Positions 44,001 to 50,520 of a stretch of DNA of 51,901 bases are shown here, in pieces; positions within the stretch are counted from its first letter, which is position 1, and the number at the start of each line of letters is the position of its first letter. The DNA is from an uncultured Myxococcales bacterium (GTDB lineage Bacteria > Myxococcota_A > UBA9042 > CAIXZC01): the NCBI GenBank assembly GCA_903895725.1, contig CAITUV010000063.1, positions 1 to 51,901 of the forward strand, read 5' to 3'. The translations under genes and the position numbers were made by a program. The notes under the pieces were generated by a model that was not told where the DNA came from, did no database searches, and was given only the letters and a program-made list of their open reading frames with translations.

Positions 44001-45262
44001 ACTCCCGTCCCGTTCGAGTTCATCACCGTCACGTCCACCGCCCCCTCGGCCCCCGGAGGCACCACCACGAACATCTGCATCAGCGACGGCAGCACGTCGG
44101 CCACCTGCGCCACCTTCTTGCCGAAGAACACCGTCGTGTCCGCGGTCTCGGTCAGACCGAAGGCCGAGATCTGCACCGTGTTCCCGCCCGAGGTCGGCCC
44201 CGACGACGGCTGGATCGACAGAATCTGGAGGTCGAGCGGCGGCACGTTCCCGCCGTAGTAGTAGTACCCGTTCTCCTGCGAATCGGAGCCGTACGGCGTC
44301 GTCACCGAGATCGACACGAACCCCACTTCGGCCGGCGGAGTGATCACCTCCAGCCTTTCCCAGTCCACGAACGTCACCTGCGCCGCCGGAAGCTCGCCGA
44401 AGAACACCTGCGCCTCCGGATGCGCCCCCTTCAGCTTCAGGTGCACCACCGCCCCGCCCGATGCCGGACCCGCGGCCGGAGTCACTTCCAGGATCTCCGG
44501 GTAGTCGTAGTAGAAGAACCCGCCCACCAGCGTGGACAGACCCTCCGCCGACGATACCGACACGTCGGCCGGACCCGGCACGCCGTCCGGAGCCACTGCC
44601 AGCAGCGTCATGTCATCCATGATCTTCGTATCGATGGCGATCTTCTTGCCGATCACCAGCGCCGGGTTTCCCGAGAAGCCCGTCCCGGTCACCATCACCG
44701 GCACGCCGCCGGCCGTCGGTCCCGCCGCAGGCTCGATGCTCGTAATCGACACCGGGTTGTAGTACAGGAATCCTTTCTCCAGCGTCGCCTTCCGACCGTC
44801 CGGCAGCAGCACTTCCACGTTGGCCGGCCCCGGCAGCCCGGCCGGCGTGATCGCCGTGGCCTTCTTGCCCGACAGGACGTACACGTCCGTGGCTTCCTGG
44901 TAGCCGAACCGCACCACCATCCCGGTCTGGAAGCCGCTCCCCGACAGCACCACCTGGTCTCCGCCGATGGTCTTCCCCTTGGTCGGATCGACCGAGTACA
45001 GGGAAAGCTCCTCCACCGTCGTCTGGTCCAGGTCGAGCAGCCACAGGTCGTACCCGGCTTCGCCGGCCACGTCCTCGACCACGTCTTCCGGGAGCGCATC
45101 CCCGGGCGGAACCGGCACGTCCTCCACGAGCCCTTCGGACTGCTGGTCAGGCACGTCGCCTGCGCCTGCACCGTCCGGAGTCCCGTTGCCGTTCCCGTTG
45201 CCGGAGCAGGAGGCAAGGGCCAGCGCTGCAGCAATGATCCAGAACGTGATAGCCTGCTTCAT
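41027..45262 (-). CDS. Giant lipoprotein: six TIG domains plus beta-propeller
   Basis: A 1411-residue lipoprotein: FWIIAAALALASC lipobox and acidic tether; six IPT/TIG domains (about residues 90-620), each opening with a pattern like SIEPAAGPTAGGVPVMV; a carboxypeptidase-regulatory-like beta domain; a Cys-rich module (CQSCSTNADCGSPDNLCAN) near 800; then a WG-type propeller (from about 1080), the same module as the next two genes; and a unique C-terminal domain. TIG arrays are common in adhesins. The ATG at 45262 follows GGAGACGATC. It is separated from the IgGFc-like gene by 92 bp carrying a 25-bp repeat. Confidence 0.85.
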   Translation of the reverse strand: MKQAITFWIIAAALALASCSGNGNGNGTPDGAGAGDVPDQQSEGLVEDVPVPPGDALPEDVVEDVAGEAGYDLWLLDLDQTTVEELSLYSVDPTKGKTIGGDQVVLSGSGFQTGMVVRFGYQEATDVYVLSGKKATAITPAGLPGPANVEVLLPDGRKATLEKGFLYYNPVSITSIEPAAGPTAGGVPVMVTGTGFSGNPALVIGKKIAIDTKIMDDMTLLAVAPDGVPGPADVSVSSAEGLSTLVGGFFYYDYPEILEVTPAAGPASGGAVVHLKLKGAHPEAQVFFGELPAAQVTFVDWERLEVITPPAEVGFVSISVTTPYGSDSQENGYYYYGGNVPPLDLQILSIQPSSGPTSGGNTVQISAFGLTETADTTVFFGKKVAQVADVLPSLMQMFVVVPPGAEGAVDVTVMNSNGTGVVPAGYKYLPIAVVEDVTPGHGPAAGGNAVLISGKGFLPDAKVVFGALPASGVKVLSSTQISAVAPMGSPGNVDVIVEQAGTKAVLPAGYTYDGPLQALVVNPNFGSISGGTFITVVGSGFAEGVKVTVGGAPCSHVTVVSYNVVTAKTPPGAAGTVDLAVALGDASDVLPAAFTYFDPVSFYGGTWGGLIYNSVNITVLDGNTGAPLPDAFVMLWANPDTPYQGYTDMNGQVTFSGPDLMGEQMVTASKECYSNSSVVEYNATNVTLYISYNCPSMGGGMPPPFVPPVINGRVWGFGKYVVIPPGPCNYIGFDFPYLCQSCSTNADCGSPDNLCANLGDQGKRCLTACVDDSECPLGYSCTSMQGGGDGFGHCLPLGGKKIILCSTTKGHILAAKPSNGPDAVADEEGNFSLLVEGLGEVAVVCLGGVLPICQSQFDCTFGDSVCLNNGCWMPDGTPEMTPWAMGVYRHINLTASGQVVDDVNLQVDIPMNRKVTVFFDEPHLNPMGPNVLFGLSFLELGSDGVFEFIEFPLKWYFEEETTVTFEHLPSSLTGSIAGSTFSLFGASVTAGTDGTKLPRTFALQTGLEEFEDDKMFIRDDEGWKIQSSGVKKNLYGLWGPSFGDVYGVGTDGTVAHFNGTSWSIQQSPATTTLRSVHGADGEVWAVGEKGGVFRFQGTKWEKVTYNKVNNLKGVWAAAKTFVVVAGEYTIDLWDGTKFSSMPGSTGHRFYGVWGINSKNIWAVGEFGKIVRLVNGVWQNQASATSHTLRSVWGTGPTDVWAVGDGGTVVHFDGEAWSVVESGTLAKLNAVAGNGPLDVTIAGNKGALLRWDGQAFTKEDAGTGQDILALFADSEMGKVVASGNHQVVLGPFVTPVGIVHPTDGSAIEQNFLQWQWPQGGPDASFNYVTLEQPSMAGPIMFWDFMANGDVTYVDLPDFPNISGTPGVPAGFYIYTVQKVWKEGFDIDNYSFLDLDYRTWRSWSPITVNFTSE

Positions 45263-45315
45263 GATCGTCTCCTGCCTGTTCTTGCCACTCACAGCAACCC
45301 CCTGAATCGCCGGCA

Positions 45316-45340
45316 CGGCCCCTCCCGCGTGGTCGGGGCT
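45316..45340. repeat. 25-bp dispersed repeat, copy 2
   Basis: Exact match to 18891-18915, here between the TIG lipoprotein and the IgGFc-like gene. It contains a GCCCC/GGGGC inverted repeat. Confidence 0.8.
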
Positions 45341-45354
45341 GTGGGGGGGGATTC

Positions 45355-47376
45355 CTACTGCTCCCCCGGCTCCTTGATCAGCCCCAGGTCCGAGATGTTC
45401 AGCCCGGCCGGGTACCCGTACGACACGTACTGGTCGTAGCCGTACACGTAGACGCCCACCGGCTTGTCCGCATAGATCCGGTGAACGCCGTCCTCGATGA
45501 GGAACTTCGTGGTCATGAACTCGCCCGTTCCGAACAGCTCGAACTCGTCCGAGTCGAGCGGGTCGCACTCCTCGGCAATCTTCTTCGGGTCGATCTCCGT
45601 GCAGTCGAACCACACCTTGGCCCCGTCAGGTGCCACGATGCTCACGTAGTCGAGCTCGTACTTGTTCGGAGCCAGGAAGACGTAGTCCTGCCGCATCTGC
45701 TCGACCGGCACCAGCAGGATGAATGCCGGGTCTCCAATGCCGGCATCCCCCGGCTGCGGAACGCCGTTCACGTTCGGGTCCGGAGCCTGCTCGGCCGCCA
45801 GGAATTGCCCCACCATGATCGGCTTGGAGGCCACCACTTCGAAGTTGTCCAGCGACTCGAAGTCCACCCACTCCCCCATCTCCAGCACCGGGATGTTGGC
45901 CTGGGGAGGAATGGTCGTGACCTTCGTGTTGTTCTCCGCCGCAATGATCCGGTAGACGTCCTTCTCCTTGTTGCGGGGGAACGTCTTGCTCGCCTGGTAC
46001 CGCTTGCCCCACGCCTTGACCGGGAAGAGCTGCATCTCCAGGTGGTCCGCACAGCACGTGTTGAACTTCGCGGTGCAATCCTCGTTGGACTTGCACTTGC
46101 TCTCCCCGTCCCACTCGCAAACCCCCTTCTCCTTGTCGCAGTGGTTCGTGTTGGGCGCGTTGGAGGCCTCGCTTCCTCCGAATACCGCAACGTCCCGGTT
46201 CGCCAGCACCAGCGAGCCGGTCATGTCCGAGCCGATCTCGTCGCTCTCGAGGTTCAGCACGTCGAACTGCTGGAGCGTGGCCGTGAACGTATCCCCCGGC
46301 TTGAGGGGCTTGATCACTTCGCCGGTGGCCGCAATCTCACCCACCAGCGTCGGGGCCGTCACGTCCACCGTCACCTTGGTCTCTCCGGCCCGCACCGCCA
46401 TCACCGTCACATAGGACCGCAGCTCGTCGAACGTCTGCTCCCGAGTCATCACGAAGTAGTACTTGCCCATCACGTTGCTCGGGATGAGCAGCGAGGCATC
46501 GTTGGAGAAGACGTCCACGTTCTCCAGCGGATTGAACTGGTACGCCGTGATCGGGATCGTCGCCTCGATCCGGTAGGCCAGCGGCGCAATGATTGTCCCG
46601 TCCACGTCCCGCCTCGGCAGATCGTAGATCCGCAGCTCCCCCGGCAGGAGCGGCTCGGTCGGGAACGGAATCCCGTCCGAGTCGTTGAGCACCGGCCCCT
46701 CGATGGTCTCGATCTTCACCGTCGTCGGGTACTTCGGGTGCGGGTTCGACACCACCACCGAGTACTGCGCCCCGGCCGCATCGTAGTAACCGGCCCGCCC
46801 GCCCGGGACGAACGCGTTGTCCAGGTCCGCGGCCCAGAAGTCGCACCCCATGTACATGTTCAGCTTCTGGTTCACCTCGCACAGGGCCACGCAGCCGCCC
46901 TGCACGCATACCTGCCCCGTCGTCTCTCCGTTGCAGTTCGTGAACTCCTCCCAGTCCTCGCCGAACTGGGTGCACTGGAGCACGATGTCGTCGTCCTTGC
47001 AGCTCTTCACCCCCGGGATGCACTTCGTGCAATACCCCTTCGGGTGGTCGGCGCTGGTCTGGCAGATGGTGGCCACCCCCTGATCGTCCAGGCACTCGAC
47101 CAGGTCGAACCCCTTGCCCGTCGCCGTGCACACGAGCAGGTACCGCCCGTCCTCCGTGCAGCCGTTCGGCTCGCCGGGGCAGCAGACCTGCCCGGGAGCC
47201 TTGCCGCAGCCGACCTCCTGGTCCGGGACATCCTCAGGCCGGGCATCGCCCACGATGCCGTTGTCGTCCACCTGGTCGCCGGCCGGGACCGTGTCATCCG
47301 GCTTGTTGCCGCCGTTGCCCGTGCATCCCCATGCCGTCACGAATAGAGCCGCTGCTGCAATCAGACCATAGCGCAC
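45355..47376 (-). CDS. IgGFc-binding-protein-like lipoprotein
   Basis: A 673-residue lipoprotein: LIAAAALFVTAWGC lipobox and an acidic tether. A Cys-rich part (about residues 55-165) leads into the IgGFc-binding N-terminal-like domain (about 175-660), with GCDFWAADLDN near 178 and a closing VYVYGYDQYVSYGYPAG. Homologues of this domain are common in myxobacterial secreted proteins; IgG binding itself is not implied. The start is GTG at 47376 after GAGGGATGAC. It is the first gene of the five-gene block, with a strong promoter at 47407-47436. Confidence 0.87.
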   Translation of the reverse strand: MRYGLIAAAALFVTAWGCTGNGGNKPDDTVPAGDQVDDNGIVGDARPEDVPDQEVGCGKAPGQVCCPGEPNGCTEDGRYLLVCTATGKGFDLVECLDDQGVATICQTSADHPKGYCTKCIPGVKSCKDDDIVLQCTQFGEDWEEFTNCNGETTGQVCVQGGCVALCEVNQKLNMYMGCDFWAADLDNAFVPGGRAGYYDAAGAQYSVVVSNPHPKYPTTVKIETIEGPVLNDSDGIPFPTEPLLPGELRIYDLPRRDVDGTIIAPLAYRIEATIPITAYQFNPLENVDVFSNDASLLIPSNVMGKYYFVMTREQTFDELRSYVTVMAVRAGETKVTVDVTAPTLVGEIAATGEVIKPLKPGDTFTATLQQFDVLNLESDEIGSDMTGSLVLANRDVAVFGGSEASNAPNTNHCDKEKGVCEWDGESKCKSNEDCTAKFNTCCADHLEMQLFPVKAWGKRYQASKTFPRNKEKDVYRIIAAENNTKVTTIPPQANIPVLEMGEWVDFESLDNFEVVASKPIMVGQFLAAEQAPDPNVNGVPQPGDAGIGDPAFILLVPVEQMRQDYVFLAPNKYELDYVSIVAPDGAKVWFDCTEIDPKKIAEECDPLDSDEFELFGTGEFMTTKFLIEDGVHRIYADKPVGVYVYGYDQYVSYGYPAGLNISDLGLIKEPGEQ

Positions 47377-47388
47377 GTCATCCCTCGC

Positions 47389-47400
47389 CGGTTAAAACCG
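47389..47400. promoter_or_regulatory. Possible operator palindrome
   Basis: CGGTTAAAACCG is an inverted repeat (CGGTT-AA-AACCG) between the -10 of the minus-strand promoter and the GTG at 47376. It could be a repressor site or an mRNA leader hairpin. No regulator gene is next to it. Confidence 0.3.
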
Positions 47401-47406
47401 AAGGGC

Positions 47407-47436
47407 AGTGTACACTCCTCTTCCCGCGCGTGTCAA
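47407..47436 (-). promoter_or_regulatory. Promoter for the five-gene surface-lipoprotein block
   Basis: On the minus strand, TTGACA (47436-47431) and TACACT (47412-47407) are 18 bp apart, about 25 bp upstream of the GTG's ribosome-binding site. One of the best consensus matches in the window. Confidence 0.6.
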
Positions 47437-47629
47437 TGTAGCAAGGCAAGATAACCCCACCGCGGCATTTGCCGCGCCGCCCCCCGGAGGGCGGCCGCAA
47501 TGCCCACGACTGATCTGCCACCGAAGCTGCGACCTCCTCGCCCTCACGACGGATCTGCCTCGGAAGCAGCGACCTCCCCCCGTGGGGGAGGCCAGGTGGG
47601 GGCATCCAGCCCCCCACGACACATCGAGC
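47437..47629. other. Divergent intergenic region with imperfect direct repeat
   Basis: Between the two divergent promoters. A unit of about 40 bp beginning CGAC-GATCTGCC occurs at 47507 and 47547 with several mismatches, and CCCCCGTGGGGG forms a palindrome just after it. A plus-strand frame through here joins the Kazal gene frame but lacks a signal peptide, so it is not taken as coding. Confidence 0.5.
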
Positions 47630-47657
47630 TTGCCACCCGCCCCTCCCCAGGTATAAT
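47630..47657 (+). promoter_or_regulatory. Promoter for the Kazal lipoprotein
   Basis: TTGCCA at 47630-47635 and a perfect TATAAT at 47652-47657 are 16 bp apart, about 40 bp before the ATG at 47698. Confidence 0.6.
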
Positions 47658-47697
47658 GGTTTGCGAGTTTGACCATCGCCCTGAGAAGAGGTTGGCC

Positions 47698-50175
47698 ATG
47701 CTGAGTAAATCCGTTTCCCTGCTGATGTCGGTGATGAGTGCCGTTGCCCTGCTGGCTGCCGTCGCCTGCTCGCCGTCCGTCAAGCCGATCGACAGTGGGG
47801 ACAAGAAGGAAACCTGCACCGGCGACGCCTGCGTCGGTGACGTTCCCCTGGACGACAAGGTTGGCGACGGGTCGGTCGGCGTGGAAACCATCGAGGTTGA
47901 CCAGGCCAACCCGGACGAAGTCGCTCCGCCGGACGAAGTCGGTCCATGTAATGAGTGCGAAGAGGGACAAATCAAGTGTACTAGCGACAAGAAATATGTT
48001 GAATGCGTCGAAGAGGACGGCTGCTGGATCTGGAGCGTCCAGCAGGTCACCTGCAAGGCGGAGAACGACATCTGCGCGTGCAAGTCCATCGGCGGGGGCA
48101 GCGACGTCTGCAAGCTCGCCGCCGGTGACAAGGGCTGCACTTGCCCGCCCCAGTGCGACGGCAAGGAGTGCGGAGCGGACGGTTGCGGCGGCGAGTGCGG
48201 CACGTGCGATTCGGAGAAGGGGGAGTTCTGCAATATCGAGACGTTCAAGTGCAGCACGGAGTGCACTGATGTCTGCGTCGAGGGAGAAACGTTCTGTAAT
48301 GGTTCCAAAGTTCAGAATTGTGTAAATATCTGGGCAGACAAGCCGGAGAATCCCCCCTGCTGGCAGCCCGGCGAGGCCGTGGACTGCCCTGCGTACCAGA
48401 CCTGCGTCGGATTCGAGTGCACCTGCGACTTCAAGGGGTGTGGCGAGGAAGGAAACATCGTCTGCTGCCCGGGCAACGAGTACGCGTGCTTCGGCGGCGA
48501 GTGCTGCCTGCCGAGCTGCGACGGAAAGCAATGCGGTGACGACGGCTGCGGCGGAACCTGCGGCGACTGTGCGGACACCACCTGCCCCGAGGGTAAGCCC
48601 GCGTTCTGCAGCCCCACTACGTTTGAGTGCTCGTGCGAATGCGAGTCGGGGTGTAACAAGGAAGGGGACACCACCTGCCAGGGCACGTCCGGCTACAAGA
48701 AGTGCCAGAAGGTCCCCAACACCGAGGATTGCCTTCAGTACAAGCTGTTCGGTTGTGCAGCGGGTACCAAGTGCAACCCGGACACGGGCTCGTGCGAGTG
48801 CCAGCCCAAGTGCGCGGGCAAGGAGTGCGGCGACGACGGGTGCGGCGGCGAGTGCGGCAAGTGCCCGGTCGGCGACAACTGGCAGTGCCTGCCCGACCAG
48901 ACCTGCGAGTGCGACTGCTCCCAGTTCCCCTTCAATCCCGTCTGCGACACTGCGACCGGTACCACGTACGAGAACGCTTGCAAGGCCGACTGCGCTGGGG
49001 TGACAGAGTTCGACAAGGGGGCCTGCCCGACCTGCCAGGACAAGTGCACCGCGGACGAGAAGAAGCCGCAGGACATCTGCGCGGTCGATGGAACCACGTA
49101 CAAGAGCTTCTGCGACCTCAAGTGCGCCATCGGCACCAAGGATTGTCTGTCGCTGGCCAAGTGCCCGCAGATCAAGTATCCCGGGGCATGCGTGATGGAC
49201 TGCTGCAGCTCGCAGAAGTGCCCGCAGGACTACAACCCGATCTGCGGCACGGACGGCGAGACCTACTGCAACATGTGCACCATGCTGCTGTGCCCGGGCG
49301 CGGGCAACCCCGAGTTCCATTGCGTCGGCGAGTGCCTGGACGACAAGAAGTGCCCCGACTGCACCGACGAGTGTGCGCCGGTGTGCGGCAAGCTCGGGAT
49401 CTCCCGCAAGACCTTCGGGAACGAGTGCCTCATGAACTGCGCCGGTGCCGCGTTCAAGTGGGACGGCGACTGCTGTCTCGACTGCCCCGAGATCGATGCC
49501 CACGTCTGCTCCACCGACTTCAACGTGTTCCCGTCCGACTGCTTCCTGCTCTGCCAGGCACCGGAGCAGACGCCGGCCCTCTACGAGATCCCGAAGAAGG
49601 CCGACGGGACCCCGTGGACCGACGTGTGCGACAAGTGCAAGTGCGACCTGGGAACTGGGCCCGCCGTCTGCGGCAGCGACTACGTCACCTATGCCAACCA
49701 GTGTGCGCTCCAGTGTGCGGCTGACGGTGCGCCGGGCGAAGTGGACCCGACCCCCCTGTGTGAGGGCGAGTGCTCCGTGAAATCGTGCCCCTGCCCGCCC
49801 CAGACCGGCGGTTACCCGGTGGAGAGCGAGCTGGCCTGGGGATTTGCCGGCGACGACGGTCGTCGCGGCGTGTGCGGCGCGGACGGCTACACCTACGGAA
49901 ACGAGTGTGCCGCTGCCTATGCCAAGACCACCGTCGTGGCCCAGACCTGGTGCGAGAAGTGCCAGGAAGAGTGCGCCGGGACTCCGTACGAGCCCATCTG
50001 CTGCAAGGACAGCGTGACCTACCCCAACTCCTGCGTGCCCCAGAAGTGCAACAACAAGCTCAACGTGGCGGAATGCGCCAAGGGCAAGTGCTGCCTCACC
50101 GACAAGGACTGCGACGACGGCAAGGCCGAGACGACGGATACCTGCAAGGCCGCCGGAGTGTGTGAGAACCTGTAG
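47698..50175 (+). CDS. Multi-Kazal, very Cys-rich surface lipoprotein
   Basis: An 825-residue lipoprotein: LSKSVSLLMSVMSAVALLAAVAC lipobox (Cys near residue 24) and an acidic tether. The remainder holds well over 100 Cys. Three copies of the motif CDGKECGADGCGGECGTC and variants occur (about residues 150-400). From about 410 on there are several Kazal-type domains, shown by PVCDTATGTTYENACKADC, ICAVDGTTYKSFCDLKCA, ICGTDGETYCNMC, VCGSDYVTYANQCALQC and VCGADGYTYGNECAA. Kazal domains inhibit serine proteases; on the surface this would protect the cell or block a partner's enzymes (inference). The ATG follows GAAGAGGTTGGCC. Confidence 0.88.
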   Translation: MLSKSVSLLMSVMSAVALLAAVACSPSVKPIDSGDKKETCTGDACVGDVPLDDKVGDGSVGVETIEVDQANPDEVAPPDEVGPCNECEEGQIKCTSDKKYVECVEEDGCWIWSVQQVTCKAENDICACKSIGGGSDVCKLAAGDKGCTCPPQCDGKECGADGCGGECGTCDSEKGEFCNIETFKCSTECTDVCVEGETFCNGSKVQNCVNIWADKPENPPCWQPGEAVDCPAYQTCVGFECTCDFKGCGEEGNIVCCPGNEYACFGGECCLPSCDGKQCGDDGCGGTCGDCADTTCPEGKPAFCSPTTFECSCECESGCNKEGDTTCQGTSGYKKCQKVPNTEDCLQYKLFGCAAGTKCNPDTGSCECQPKCAGKECGDDGCGGECGKCPVGDNWQCLPDQTCECDCSQFPFNPVCDTATGTTYENACKADCAGVTEFDKGACPTCQDKCTADEKKPQDICAVDGTTYKSFCDLKCAIGTKDCLSLAKCPQIKYPGACVMDCCSSQKCPQDYNPICGTDGETYCNMCTMLLCPGAGNPEFHCVGECLDDKKCPDCTDECAPVCGKLGISRKTFGNECLMNCAGAAFKWDGDCCLDCPEIDAHVCSTDFNVFPSDCFLLCQAPEQTPALYEIPKKADGTPWTDVCDKCKCDLGTGPAVCGSDYVTYANQCALQCAADGAPGEVDPTPLCEGECSVKSCPCPPQTGGYPVESELAWGFAGDDGRRGVCGADGYTYGNECAAAYAKTTVVAQTWCEKCQEECAGTPYEPICCKDSVTYPNSCVPQKCNNKLNVAECAKGKCCLTDKDCDDGKAETTDTCKAAGVCENL

Positions 50176-50183
50176 GGGCAACG

Positions 50184-50450
50184 GAAATAGGACAAATAGG
50201 ACAAATAGGACTTATGGACGGCATAGGGGGCGGCGCGGAGCTAGCCGGTGGGTTTGACTAGCGGCCGATGGGGCTACTCGGTTGTTCATGCTAGGCAGCC
50301 AATCCTGCGACAGAGGCATTTCGTCCTATGGGGGCGGCGGCGGCGTCCTATTCGTCCTATTCGTCCTATAAGTCCTATAAGTCCTATAAGTCCTATAAGT
50401 CCTATTGCAGCTTCTTTGCCGCCGCCGCCGCCGCCTGCCGCCTTTTCCTT
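50184..50450. repeat. TAGGAC/GTCCTAT repeat element, copy 2
   Basis: Begins nine bases after the Kazal gene stop. Three TAGGAC copies at an exact 9-bp period (50188, 50197, 50206); TTTGACTAGCGG (50253) and one copy of the 34-bp unit (50263); the conserved GGCAGCCAATCC segment; an isolated GTCCTAT at 50323; GGCGGCGGCGGC (50333-50344); seven GTCCTAT copies at a 9-bp period (50345-50405); six GCC (50418-50435); then a short T-rich end. It matches copy 1 part for part. Without copy 1's extra tandem units the two are about equal in length. Confidence 0.85.
50333..50450 (+). terminator. Long-stem hairpin in element copy 2 (candidate terminator)
   Basis: (GGC)4 at 50333-50344 pairs with the (GCC)6 run at 50418-50435, holding the seven-copy GTCCTAT array in the loop. 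Only a broken T-run (TTTTCCTT) follows, so termination is less convincing than in copy 1. Confidence 0.3.
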
Positions 50451-50520
50451 GACTAACCGGTCTGTCCGTGGAAGATCCGCGGCCGGAGCGGAAGTTCCGT
50501 AGCCATCCGAGGGGGACTGG

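Noticed and set aside
41366..45439. Open frame of about 1360 codons on the plus strand
   Set aside because: Antisense to the TIG-propeller lipoprotein; Arg/His-rich with no recognisable fold.
47500..47697. Upstream extension of the Kazal gene
   Set aside because: The frame is open to 47500 but the signal peptide and ribosome-binding site place the start at 47698, and the TATAAT box would fall inside the extension.
47392..50181. Open frame of about 930 codons on the minus strand, Ala/Leu/Val-rich
   Set aside because: Antisense of the Kazal gene; its hydrophobicity comes from complementing Cys, Gly and Asp codons.
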